Positions 12,158-23,964 of a DNA stretch of 64,000 nucleotides are shown piece by piece; the stretch's first letter is position 1; the number at the start of each line of letters is the position of its first letter. The stretch covers positions 9,630,001-9,694,000 of the forward strand of contig JAIVEN010000013.1 in the NCBI GenBank assembly GCA_026686845.1, given 5' to 3'. The notes under the pieces were generated by a model. The model searched no databases, was not told where the DNA came from, and worked only from the letters and a program-made list of their open reading frames with translations. Origin of the DNA: Adenanthera pavonina (lineage: Eukaryota; Streptophyta; Magnoliopsida; Fabales; Fabaceae). The position numbers and the translations under genes were made by a program.

Positions 12158-13801
12158 TATTAAGTTTAATATAATATAAGTTTTGATGATGACAAATATA
12201 AAGTAATAAGGAATAAATGCATTATAATTGTCTAATACATATTTTGTATTGATTGTGTTTATAACACATATATCATGCTATGTATTAATATATCTACTAT
12301 ACTTTTATATTTTACAACACAAATTGGATATATAAATTGGACTAACTACTTAGTTTGTAAGTGTAATACCTTAAATGCAGGATTGTCCAAGAAGGACGAG
12401 TGAGCATTGCAATAAAGAAAAGAAAATTAACGTCATGTCCTCACTCAAAGAAGAAGAGAAAGGATGCTCCAAGAATTAAAGATCAAAAGGGAGCATACCA
12501 AAAATGGAATGATCAAGTGAAAGTAGAGCTTAACTGTTGAAGACCTAGCTATTAAGTATATTTTGTTCTCACTTAGGTTTTGAGGTGGTTTAATATTTGA
12601 AATTTACTTAATCGTATTACCATGTCTTAAATAAGTTAGACTAAGTGAATTTAATGTCAGTAAGTGTTAAAATTAAGAAATATTAGCTAACAAGCAAATT
12701 TTCCATATTTGACTCATGCTTATTTTGTGCAAAATTTACACTTTGCTTGTTGAAATTTGAAGTTACAGAGGTTTAATCTCTGATAGACAAATTTTGAATC
12801 TGAAATTTGAATTTCAGACTACGCATAGTTAGTTAAAGTGTGCAAAATTTGCATAAAGCCTAGTTAAAAGTTGATTGTTGGTGAAGTTCAAAGTGAGTTC
12901 AAATTTGAATTTCGAGTGCATTGTGAAAAGTTGAAGCAACTATTCAAACCCTACAAATACACTTCTAATATGAAAATTCGTACAAAGTAACATGAGGTAT
13001 CTTTTGCAAACTTGAAATTCGAATGTCACTTAGTAACAGATGAATTTTAAAGTTCAATGTTAAATACATAACTATGCTGACTTTGCCAAATTCATCTATT
13101 GAACTCCAAAATATGAGCTTTGACATGTAAGACACATTTAATGCAGTTAGTGAATGGCTCTTTTTGCAGAGTAATAGCTAGAATTTGTGTCTAACGAATA
13201 GATTATGTGCCTAAAGATTATGTTAGCCACAAATCTATAAATAAGACTTCATTTGAACTTATAAGTAACGAATTTAAGTGAGTTATGTGCCAAAATGTTG
13301 CTGCAATGGATTAAATCATTATGTGTAAGTATTCAAAGTTAAATCTATCTCATTAGAGTGAGCTTCAATGTATTATCCACTCTTAAAGAGAGTTTCGATT
13401 CTGTAATCTTTCTTTTTTCAATTTCTGAGTAGAATCTTTGTATGGGGAAACACTAAGGAGTTACATATCTTGTAAGAGTATGGGTTAAGTGGCTTTACTA
13501 GCACCTAGTGAAACTTATAGTATGTATTAAGGTTTCACAAGTACCCTAATCAAACTTGTGGGATATAGTGAAAATTTTAAGTGGTGGCTTGAGGACTGGA
13601 TATAGGCCAAGTTGTTTGAACCGTACTAGTATAAATTCTTATGTCTTATTCTTCATCTTCTTATTTCATCTATATCTTTCACCATACTTTATTTATCCCT
13701 GTTGTGCTGTGACATTTGGTAAAATTGGGTTGCACATAAAAAAGGGTGAAAATCTTGTATCACCTAATTTACCCCCTCTTGGGTGACTAGGCAACCTAAC
13801 A
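12158..13801 (+). repeat. 3' LTR of the truncated SIRE-type copia element
   Basis: The LTR starts TATTAAGTTT right after the polypurine tract and ends CCTAACA at 13801. TA rather than TG at the start parallels the 3' LTR at 50618. Its 3' part (GTGGTGGCTTGAGGACTGGA and following) aligns with the LTRs at 40491 and 50618. It contains a TATA box at 13236 and degenerate copies of an AAATTTGAATTTC motif with CTGATAGACAAATTTTG, the same repeat theme as the other LTRs. Confidence 0.75.
13236..13243 (+). promoter_or_regulatory. LTR TATA box (TATAAATA)
   Basis: TATAAATA in the context AAATCTATAAATA is conserved at 41599 and 51725 in the other SIRE-type LTRs, at a comparable distance from the LTR end. 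Confidence 0.65.
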
Positions 13802-14920
13802 TTCCAAACTTTGTGCCCTCTTTATTTGGCTTACCACAACTTTCTTGAACCCTAACACATCATAACATAAGATAATAAGCCACTGATTAATCAAGCATAA
13901 TCACAAAGTTTGTACGAAGCCCTTACAGTTTCATCTTGCTTTCCTTTTAGTTTTACTTGAGTCTAACCTTTGTATCCAAGGTTTTGAACCATGAGGAATT
14001 CATTGTTGGGGTCAAAATTAAGAAATTCCATCTCTAAGATGGCCCTGGTTTTGACTGCAACCTAGAGGAAAAATGGGAGAATTGGATTTGCTTTGAAACA
14101 CTTGCAATATCTTGTACAATCATACTTTAGATCATTAGTCTAAGCTTTCCCCATGTTTATTGTGCACAAACTCATCTCTCTCCTACTTAGTGTTATGGTA
14201 AAAATTCTCTAGAGAGAGAGGGAGGAGAAAACTTCACTTAAACTATCACAAATGGCTTGAAATCACAAGCTCAAGGTAACTAGGATACTTACCAACTACT
14301 TGGCTCTTGATCTTTGCACCTTGCTCTCTCTTTTCTGTGAGTTTTTGAGCTTTCCTCTCTTTTGTTGCTGCTAGTCTTGGAAGTTAAGAATGATGGAAAT
14401 GAAGGAGCTTTAGTCACTTAACCACACATTTAGAGGAAAGAGATGTAATGTGTGAATAGTAATCATGAGTTAATTAACCAACATTAGTTAGTTTCATTAA
14501 TCAATTGGCTTAATTTCTTCCATGTCCTGGCTGCTGGAATTTATGCCCCATAAGGGAGTTTTTGGCCAAAAATTTGCTTTATAAATTCTAATGAACCAAA
14601 ATGCTATTTACCGATAATTATTACCCATATTGATTAATCACTTTTGTCGTAATTGTAACTTAATTGGTACAGGATAGTCCAAAATTCATCTTTAAACTAA
14701 AATCTTTATTTTGACTCATAATATATCTAATAGCGTCAATTACTGTCCTTGACACTATACTATTTTTTCTGTAGTCTAAAATAATATTTATCCTATCTAA
14801 TTTGACAATTCAATTTTTAACGGCCATTCTAAATTTATATAGACCTAATTAAGTTCAAAGTAGTATTTCACTAGGTCTAACTTGTCACGAGCTTCGTGTT
14901 GATAGTAATTTTTCATAATT
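13802..14920 (-). repeat. Degraded LTR relic, reverse-oriented relative to the solo LTR at 27002
   Basis: The reverse complement of about 13970-14180 aligns by eye with about 28040-28250 inside the solo LTR at 27002-29882 (shared GGAATTTC block and TTCCTCATGG followed by AAAACCTT). This is therefore a partial copy of the same LTR family in opposite orientation. The match is clear to about 14200 and weaker further right, so the right limit is uncertain. The copia LTR ends exactly at its left side, so the copia element may have inserted into it. Confidence 0.55.
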
Positions 14921-15040
14921 ATATAAATGCCTTTGATCCGTGGCAAATTTATGATTTTTAATTCTTTTAGACTCTTTTTGTAATTTTTACTAGGGACTTA
15001 GTTGTAATAATTCTTCCTTTTTAAAGCACTATATTGCATA

Positions 15041-16635
15041 TGTTGGAGATTGTGCCATAGGCTAATCATTATATTATGAACATTGTATTTCATTATGAAA
15101 AAAAGAAGGTGTTTTTTCTTACGTTATTATATTGTTTGCATGTTTTTCTTTATAATAATATCATTGGATAAATCATTCTATCCTAAATGTCCCTAGTCAA
15201 TCATCTTTGTGGGAATAATGATGAACTAAGACTAGTATGATTTTGATTGATAGTTATGTAATAATTATGTATGAAGATACAAATCAAAATTAAAAGCTCC
15301 TGTTAGGGAATAGGCGCTGGATCGACCCGTCATGAGATAGCTGCATGGATCAAGTCATAGGCATATCTCGTATATAACAGTGTCACTAAGCCCTCAGACT
15401 TGAGATCATCATGACTTCCTACATGGGGAACACTATACTTTAGCATAGTCAAAAGTCACCTTTAATCGGGAGATCATAAAGGCTATGATCGGGTATAGTG
15501 GAACTCGTGTGAAGGAAGATGAATAGTCAAGATGAAATTTGTCCCTCTAATTAATGGAGAGATATATCTGAGCCCCTCGATAAGTGAGACTAAGAAATGC
15601 ATGGCCGTGCTCGAATGGAAGAGTTTCCATTTGTTCTATCAATCTGTTCAGAGATCGAGAAAGTGATGGTCAAGTAAGATGAGGATAACGTTTCCATGCC
15701 TCATACTTGACCTATATATCATGAGACAAAATGGATGTGATCGGGTTATATGATAGGTTACATCGGATTACCGATCTCATATGAATTGGGTAGTCACAAT
15801 GTCTTACTAGAGCACACTTGTGACTTGTGGGTCCAATAGTATTATTAGCCCACTGCCAATGTCATATGGGCCTACAGGGTCACACACAAGAACATGCCAA
15901 CTCAAGCTGGAATGTCCAGATTCATTGGATCTAAAATGTGTCTAGATTCAATGAATATAATGTTTAATTTAGAGTGATTGAATTATATATATTATATTGA
16001 TATATTATAAAATTTGAAATATATATATGTTTGATATATTATATATATATTTGATATATATATTATTTCGAAACATATATATTATTCAAATTAATTCAAT
16101 TGAATTAGTTTTATATTTAATTTTATATGATAGATTTAAATTTAAACTAATGTCATAATCTAAATTAGATTTTTATGATAAATTAAATTTAGATTTGATT
16201 ATGGATATAGATTAGGTAGTTAGTTTAATTTAATCTATTAGATAGATTTAAATTCAAACTAATCTATTTAATTAATATTTGATTTAGTTTAAATTATTAA
16301 TTTAAATTAAACAAATACCAAATCATATCTATATATTGATATAGACTAGGATTATTTGATAGAGAATCAACAAAATTTTGAATCATCCTAGAGAGAGAGC
16401 GACTGTATACTTAGAGAGTGAGACTGTATGGACGAATGATGAATAGCAGTTGTACCGATGAACAATGAGGCCATACGGACGTTCAAAAATAGAGGTGCTT
16501 GCACACCATTCGAGTTAAACTCACTTTTTGTGTGGATATCGGTAGAGGGAGCTGACCAGTCGCATTAGTTCCTGGGGTCTGACGAAATGAAAAAGAACAC
16601 CAAGAGACGCACCGGAGGTAAATTCTTTTTCTACA
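15041..16635 (+). repeat. Putative LTR (TGTTGGAGAT...TTCTACA), probably solo
   Basis: The block starts TGTTGGAGATTGTGCC and ends GGTAAATTCTTTTTCTACA, a TG...CA pair. It has the look of a plant retrotransposon LTR: a non-coding body, an AT-rich middle (15990-16360) and a CACCGGAGGTAAATTC tail. I see no PBS or coding sequence beside it. Flanking 5-mers (GCATA left, TCTCA right) do not match, so the boundaries or the solo-LTR reading may be wrong. Confidence 0.45.
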
Positions 16636-16689
16636 TCTCAATCTAAACAATATTTACTATGCCAAATTTGAATTTTAATGGCACTCAAT

Positions 16690-17970
16690 AGTTGGCGTTT
16701 ATGATTAAAAATGCTAATAAAAATTTGGACTGAAAGATTAGTTAGCATTTGTTTGGAAAACACCAACTAAAATCTAGATTTTAGCTGGTGTTTGTTAATA
16801 AAACACCAATAAAATATTAAAGTTAGTGTTTATTTTACAAACACTAACTGAAGTATAGATATTAGATGGCGTTTATTCAACAAACGCCATCTAAAATTCA
16901 GACTTTAGATGGCGTTTGTTGAATAAACTCCATATGAAGTTTTAGAATTTTTATTTTAAAAAACTGGAAGGCACGGATTGACATTATGTGCCGTTGATAA
17001 GAGAAAAAAATGAATGGATGAGATTATATCTTTTTCTTCCTTCTTACTTTTCTCTCTCATCTTACCTTATTCTTCGGATTAGACACGTCTCTGCCGATTC
17101 CTTTCTCATCACTCATCTTTCTCTCTTATCACAACGGCATCCTCTTCATTGGTTTGTTCAGCTCCTCCTCGCCTCAGATTTTGCCGATGTCAACCTCCTC
17201 CTCATTAGATCAACCCAGTCTCGTGCTCAATTGCTCTTTCTCTCTCTCTCGATCATGAAGTTCGCTCTCCCTCACTCAATCGTCTGAAGTTCACTGGCTC
17301 TCTCTCTCTTTCTCCCATAATCATTCTCCTCTCCTTTTAGATTGTGATGTTTGTGCCAAGCATTCCAGATCTGTGAAACACTTTGGACTTGTAAAACTTT
17401 AAATCTTTGGCAAATTCATGGTTCTTAATGGGTGCGACTTCAGATCTGTAAAACACTCCAGATTTGCAACCTTAGACGTGCAATCTCTCTGGCCAATGTT
17501 CCGCCCTAAGTATATGACTCAAGACCACCCTCTGTAAATTGAATGTTGTAGATTCCATGGCCAGATTTGTGTCTTCTTGTGTATGCAGATCTCGGCCACC
17601 CTTTATAAATTGATTGCTATAGATTCATATTGCTTTTTTTTTTGTTGTCTTGGTTAATTTTGTCTCCGACTAAAACTTATCTCTTTGGAGCTGGAAATTT
17701 ATTTTTGATCTTTTCTTGTTTAATTTCTAATTGAATTTTTTGATCATTTTTTTCTAGCTTTCTTCTTCTATGATTGTTGATTTCTAGGATCTAGGGAAGA
17801 TGAATTCCAGATGAATTAATATTTAAAAAAAAAAAAAAAAGTTGGTGTTTGTTACAAACACCATGAAAAATGGCTTCCTTTTTATCGGCGCTTAGATACA
17901 TGGCATTTAAGAAGCACCAATGAAAGTAGAAAACAAACGCAAAGAAAGGTCTTTTTCGGTGTATTGATTG
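16690..17970. mobile_element. Putative non-autonomous terminal-repeat element with GGCGTTTGTT palindromes
   Basis: From 16690 to 16935 a motif of the form GGCGTTTGTT/AACAAACGCC (and GGTGTTTGTTAATAAAACACC) recurs in direct and inverted orientation. The theme returns at 17841-17870 (TTGGTGTTTGTTACAAACACC). Between the two repeat blocks is pyrimidine-rich DNA (CTCTCTCTC) without a convincing protein. Repeat blocks at both ends are typical of small CACTA-like or Mutator-like elements. I could not fix terminal inverted repeats or a target duplication. An open frame at 16988-17287 is low-complexity and I do not count it as a gene. Confidence 0.4.
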
Positions 17971-18736
17971 ATAAATTCATGGGAGGGAATTTCTTATAGT
18001 TTTTTCATTGTGTGTATGCTGAAATTCCCAACAACATATAATTTTCCTGCCTTAAGGCCAAAATGCAATTTTTACATTTTATTTTCTAACCTCGGAAATA
18101 ACTGTTTCGCCCTTGAGCCACGTAAAAAAGTAATTACAAATTCTTCCAGGTACTTTCTCATAATTTTTCTCAAAGACCAATTTTTAATAATTCTTCTCAT
18201 TATATTTTTAAATTGTTCTATCTTTTAACCTAGGCCTCCTAGCTATGCAATACTCATACTGTTGCACTCAACTTGAGAAGGGCTTCCATTCAACTAGGAT
18301 ACAGCTTCCGACTTGGTTCTGGAATTAATTCTTACTAAGGACTTTATGGAAACTTAATTCCAGTGAAAAACCAAGCATATATGTAACATTACCATCTTAC
18401 TTCCTTTTCCATTGTTTCAAGCATCTCATGCCACATTCTCCACATCTCTATACATACCATGGTGTTCTATATGAAATTTGAAATGTTACATTCTTTCTGT
18501 TAAGCGTTTGAAAGGCCCAAGGATCTGATCAACTTGTATTTATACTGTAAATAAGAGCATAACTAATTTTTATAATTTGATGTTGCAAAGATCGATCCGA
18601 TTGGCATAGTTCTAAATCCATATTTGAGAGCCAAGTGGGAATACATTTTGGAGAGTCCATTTTACCATTTCAATTATAAAATTAACACAATAATACCCAA
18701 AGAATATTAATATATATACATATAATAACCATATAA
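17971..18736. other. No gene seen
   Basis: This is AT-rich intergenic sequence with no supported coding, RNA or repeat feature, ending at the MITE. Confidence 0.5.
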
Positions 18737-19152
18737 TGCCCCGTTTGTTTAAGATTTTTTAACAATAATTAATTGTTTGGATATTTTGTAAAATAAAAAA
18801 TATTTTGTATTTGGTTAAAATAAAAAAAATATTTTGTATTTTACAATTATGCAGAATGAGGTAAGCATATTGTGATACCATTTCATGGGCAAATTTTGTC
18901 ATTTTTGCAATTTTGTAGGTTTAGATTTATCTATAAACTGCAATCACGTGTTTCCACTCCTTTCTTTTTCATCTATCACGTATGGATTTTATCATAAGCC
19001 ACTTAGGGTAGCTTTTCAAAATAATCAAAAAAATTATTTTTTCTAATCCTAATTATTTTTAAAAGTTAACAAAGATTCTAAAAAATTTTAAAAGTAATGT
19101 TTTCTTTAAAAAGTGATTTTTATTTAAAAAAAAAAGCTGAAACAAATGGTTC
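18737..19152. mobile_element. PIF/Harbinger-type MITE (Tourist-like), 416 bp
   Basis: The left end reads (T)GCCCCGTTTGTTTAAG. The right end, reverse-complemented, reads GAACCATTTGTTTCAGC. TAA flanks both sides (18734-18736 and 19153-19155), the 3-bp TWA target duplication of Harbinger elements. The last ~130 bp resemble, in order and wording, the right end of the large Harbinger element at 57335 (CAGCTT..., then CTTTTAAAAATAAT...). It has no coding capacity and was presumably moved by a transposase of that type. Confidence 0.7.
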
Positions 19153-20900
19153 TAAATCAATATCAGACTAAACTTTAAGCAAGTATTTCATAAGACGTGC
19201 AGTTAACTTAAACATGAAGAATATGTATTATTGTAGGTGCAAGCAAACTTAGAATTTTAAACTGTCTCCTTTTTCAAAGCAAAAATTTTATTCAGAAATG
19301 GCATGAATGGATCATATAGTTCAGACGGATGCATCCAAGAGAAACTGATATAACCAAGTCAAATCCCTTGGATGCATAAACGATGGATAAATACAAGCAC
19401 AAACTGCATCTGCAGGCGGGAACAAATAAAAACTAGAAGACCATCTTGTTATTGTTTGATCCATTACGTAGCTTTTAATAATGATACTATGTAATGCTTT
19501 TTAGTTATTTTAGAACATATTATACGTTTATCCCTATGACGTTTGTCGCCACTGATTGCAATATTTTCCTAATCCAAAAACTAAAAAACCATTGATATTT
19601 GTTTATCCTTATAGCTGAAGTAGGAATGTAGAAAATTGCAGGTGGAGAATGTTCCGGTTGGCCAAAAAAAAAGTTGAAAAATCCATGCAATAGAAGAAGA
19701 TAATAGGATAAGCAATAATATAGAGGTGAAGAGGAATGAAAACAAAGGCACTTGGTAAGTTGACGAGGAATTGTCAGTATGTGACTGCTTGATTTCTATA
19801 AATTAAGGATATTTGTTGTTGATGTGCTATACTTATATCCAAAATCACTAGTTGGCAATTGTAAAGTACGATTATAGTACATAATTGGTATTAATTTGTA
19901 TGCAAGTTTAGCCTAGACAATATGTGCATTCATGACAAGTGGTTTGATAATCTTGTTTGGCAACCTATCTACAAATGATTGTTGCATTGCAATTTTGAAA
20001 ATAATCAAGGCCTTTTTGATAATGCTTTGTTGAAATGAACATCTAAGATATTTAACTGTTTTACTAATTTTTGAAAAATGTTTACTCTCTTTGTAATGAC
20101 CCTAAATTAGAGAATTTCTAAAATAGTATGATAAAAAAAATGGGAAAATAAATAATAATTTTAAGAAAATAGAAGACATTTAGTATATGGAAAAGTTAAT
20201 TTTTCAATATATTTCATTTAAAACAAAACTAAACCTAAAATAGATAAATAAATTTTGGTGGATGAGCATCAAGTAAATAGTTTATTGGGGAATATTCCTT
20301 AAGTTTACTATTGAATCTAGAGTTCAAATCTCTACATGATACTTTAAGAAAAAAAAAATTTCATCTAAATAATTATGAAATCACTAAAAAAACTCTTTCT
20401 CCAGAGATGTTCATTTTGTCATTTATCATGAACAGAAACATCCTTCCTCCCCTCCTTTATTTGTGTGATACTTGGCCATAGAAAGAGCTCCACGTTTCCT
20501 CCCCTTTCCTCCGGTCTTGTCCCTATTTGTTCCTATATAATTCCAATAATACCTTCCATCAATCCATGTATATGTTTAGAATAACTAAATTAGGGTTGTT
20601 ATATTTTAAATAAATAGTATGACTTCCAAGTGTGTTGTATTTATGATCCACCATTAAGAATAATATCGAGATACATCTACGTGTATAAGATATATAGAGT
20701 AGTATAATACAAAAAAATACAATAATTTTTAAAATTGTTTGATAAAGGTATGAAAGACATATATATATTTTATAACAAAAAGGGATATAGCCCAACCAAA
20801 GAACAAACATTAAATGGAAACAAAACATGGGCTTGAAAATTCCTCTTTATCCCTATGCAACAATTCACATAACACAGAAAAGAGGCTCTATGAACTGTTG
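19153..20900. other. No gene seen
   Basis: AT-rich intergenic DNA. Only short open frames without protein-like composition occur on either strand. Confidence 0.5.
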
Positions 20901-20904
20901 TACG

Positions 20905-21112
20905 ACAAAATTCTAAGACAGACTCTTATTAACAATCTAGTTCACACATTTATTGCCTTCCCTATATGTGTGCTAAAGTCTCAATTGCTAGGGTCTATGT
21001 AGTTCATGACGCAAAAGCCTAGTAATTCTGGAATCCATAGCCTTCCCATTCATAGCTTCATTAATGACTGATATAACAGCCAAAGAGTCACCCTCAATGA
21101 TGACATAATCCA
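20905..21112 (-). pseudogene. RNase H-like (RVT_3) relic of a LINE-type element
   Basis: Read on the minus strand from about 21112, the sequence gives DYVIIEGDSLAVISVINEA, then ITRLLRHE, and after stops HTYREGNK. This order (EGDS..., a helix, then YREGN) is that of the RNase H-like domain found at the end of plant LINE ORF2 and related reverse-transcriptase proteins, where D of EGDS is catalytic. Only about 60 residues remain, with at least three stops. No adjoining reverse transcriptase is visible. Confidence 0.6.
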
Positions 21113-21179
21113 ATAATACTTCTAGAACTCCAATAATACTTCTAGAACACATTTAAACATAATTCAATAGGTAGAACTC

Positions 21180-21556
21180 AACCCAAATCGGAATCCTAAC
21201 CAAATCCATGAAAAATCTTTAATAAAACTTGAAGAGAAACACATAAGAGAGTTAAGGGATAACTTACTAACAAGATTTGAGCTTCCAAATGCCAGAAATC
21301 AGACCCCCAAGACTAAAAATGTCAAACCCTAGCAGAACACGTAGCTTATCCTCTGTTTTCTCCTTCTTCTGTTGACTGGATCAACTTTTGATTTAAACTG
21401 GTTTAGCATTGCTCGCCATGGTACCAGTGGCTACTGTCTCTCATCGGCCATGGTGCTACCACTCTTTTTTCCATTCTCTCTTGTTCCTCCCTTTGTCCCA
21501 ATTCCAACCCTTCCCCCAGTCTTGGCTCCCTCCGATCTAATACAATTATCAATAAT
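21180..21556 (-). repeat. Older LTR fragment of the chromovirus family
   Basis: This part (AACTTACTAACAAGATTTGA, then AATGCCAGAAATC, AAACCCTAGC, and ATTTAAACTGGTTTAGC) follows the same order as the terminal portion of the chromovirus LTRs at about 23570-23760 and 33100-33260. It is a diverged fragment of the same LTR family, truncated where the complete element begins at 21557. Confidence 0.5.
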
Positions 21557-23951
21557 TGTAACACCCTACTTTAATATGCCCGACACATCAGCTAAAATTT
21601 TGAAAAAAAAAACATTGACCAAGCAGAACTAACAACTCAACAATACTGCCACGACACAAAAGCTCTCAGGTTTTAAATTTTTCAACCAGAGATAACTAGT
21701 GCCAAGGCTTGGCTTCTGGAGCCGTGGTGCCCCTATACTAATACCATATCAGCATTTTTCAAACTCCCAGGGTGAACTTTTGACATGCATAAGTTTTGCT
21801 CCGACCTCTGATTGACCTAATTCCAACTCCTATAGGTCACTTTTATCCCAATCTTTCTGTAGACAGCAGTTTCACTCAAATCCATCTCTGTATGGAGATT
21901 TCAGACACTCGACGCCGTTTTGGTAACTTTTTAGCCATAACTCATAACTTTCAACCTTTAATTGCCACCAAAGGCAATTTGGGACCTGGAGACCATTCAC
22001 ATATGTCCTAATTAACTCAATCAACTTGTCTAAAGAGGTTTCACCTGAAAGGAACTACTCCTTTGAGATTTGATCTCCTTGAACCCTAATTCAAATTAAT
22101 GGGCTACATGTCCAAGACACACATACAAGGCCTAAACACTCCCTTTTGGGCTCACATACAACCATCCAACATAAGACACCTGTTCCATCAATAATGTCCC
22201 ACGTCGAGACAATACAACATACTACCATGGCTTGAATATTATTCTACTTGGTACAATCCATACATAGACAATACAACATACTACCATGACTTGAATATTC
22301 CCATGTCCAAGACACTATGACTCCCCTGTCTTCTCCGGACTAGTACTAAAACCTTTACCTGAAATGTTCATTTATGAGAAAAGGGTGTAAGACAAAGTCT
22401 TAGTAACCAGGGACAATCACACGCAACCTATATAATAATTCATACAATAATGCACCTGGTGCCATGAATATAAAATGTAATGGAATGCATGTTCTCCCTC
22501 ACACACGGTTAGAACCATAAGCTGTCGTCATAATAGAACATTTTGTATAGGTGACTCCCTTCTAATAGTCGGTGAAGACTGATTCTGGGACATCACCAAG
22601 CTCACCTCACATTAGTGCACCCAGCCAAAGGTAAAACTAATGCTTGGAATGTGGCTATCCTTCCCCTAGACCACCATAAATTAGTGGTGATTTAGAGAAA
22701 GTATTGTCTACTGCCATCTTGCTCTCTTGGCTATAGGAGAGGATTTAATGGCAGGGATCTCTTTGTTATTTCATAATACCATATCATATCATATGATATC
22801 ATGTATCATCATCACCACCTAATCCACCTTTCCTCACAATGTTCATGTAGTGGTGATATTTGTGCCATATCATTATATAATAATCATCATCATCATGTTT
22901 CTCAATGTCATGCTATGAAATCATGTAATGTCACGTCATCATCATATACAATCATCATCATCTACTATATCATCTAGCAGTGTGCATACCATGATATGTA
23001 AAAAGACCATTCACATACGTAGTAATATCATGGTATGAACAGAAACATGCGTATAAACACATATATATACTAACATATAGTACATATAATGGAAATACTT
23101 GATTACCTTAAGTTATTGATATCACACACGTGGTTTCCACAAGCTTCTTGGATTGTCTACGACAACTTCTACTACTCAAGTTAGCCAAACAACATCTACA
23201 ATGTTATATTATCTTCAATTAACTTATAGCATAATTATCCAAAATTCACAATTCAACCAATTATACTTAACCCAAGGTTCCAACCATAGTTTCAAGCATC
23301 AATGAGCTCCTAATAACCATTCAAATCCTAACCAATCCCATTCATTTTGGATTTCATGCCCCTTCAACCAAAATCATTCTAGGGTTCAACTCAAACTTAT
23401 CACTATCTATTCAAAACTCATACCTAAGGCTTCTAACACTGAATAGCACCTTATTAATCCAATTTAATCCCTTTTAATTGGTAGGATTTAGCCAAAATGG
23501 AAAACCTAACATGTATACCCAAAAATCTAACTCAAAAACTGAAGAAAATGGAGAGAGAGGAGCAAAGATAACTTACCAACTAAAATCAAAGCTCCCAGAG
23601 GCCGAAAATCACTCTAAAATACCAGAAATCTTGAACCCTAGCTTTGCTCCACTTATCTCCCTCTGTTTCTCTCTTCTCTAGGCAGATTGAATTGCTTCTA
23701 TTTTAAACTAATTCACGGTTTGACACCATGGCAGCGGGTAAGTTCGCTATATGTGAGACCCTTTTTGTTTGAAAATTTCATGAAATTAAAGCTCATTCGC
23801 CACAGCAACCCTGTGTCTTGCCACAGTGTGAAGGTTCTCTGGCTCCACTTTAGTCTTCTTTCTCCCTGGTTCTTCTAGTCCTGCACACATTATGCATTGT
23901 ACCTTGTTAGCTATAGACTAAGTTTAGGATAATGTAATGAGGGTTATTACA
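21557..23951 (-). repeat. 3' LTR of the chromovirus (left copy)
   Basis: TGTAACACCC at the left and TTATTACA at the right; 2,395 bp. It contains ATC/ATG-rich low-complexity DNA at about 22770-22980. Relative to the right LTR it lacks about 150 bp near 22200, which accounts for most of the length difference. Confidence 0.85.
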
Positions 23952-23964
23952 TTCTTCCCTCCTT
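23952..23964 (-). promoter_or_regulatory. Polypurine tract of the chromovirus
   Basis: On the minus strand AAGGAGGGAAGAA directly precedes the 3' LTR. It is the expected plus-strand primer. Confidence 0.75.

Larger units (their letters stand above)
10254..13801 (+). mobile_element. Truncated Ty1/copia element (SIRE/Maximus type): gag 3' part, no pol, 3' LTR
   Basis: Immediately after the CACTA end the sequence reads as the C-terminal part of a copia gag, then about 1.3 kb of decayed internal sequence, a polypurine tract at 12144-12156 and a 1,644-bp 3' LTR (12158-13801). Protease, integrase, reverse transcriptase and RNase H are all absent, so the copy has a large internal deletion or descends from a non-autonomous form. 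The purine tract context (TCATCATAAAAAGGGGGAGA) and LTR end (GTGGTGGCTTGAGGACTGGA) match the fuller element at 40491-52276, placing both in one lineage. The 5' half may lie left of the CACTA insertion, outside the window. Confidence 0.75.

Noticed and set aside
16988..17287. 99-residue plus-strand open frame (Leu/Ser-rich)
   Set aside because: It lies in CT-rich low-complexity DNA inside a putative repeat, with no recognisable domain or gene context.
20270..20345. tRNA-like or SINE-like B-box word (GAGTTCAAATCTC)
   Set aside because: No A box at suitable distance, no cloverleaf that I could build and no terminal repeat typical of SINEs.
22760..22990. ATC/CAT-rich repeats resembling a satellite or array
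   Set aside because: Irregular spacing inside an LTR and shared with the other LTRs of the family; no CRISPR-like or satellite periodicity.
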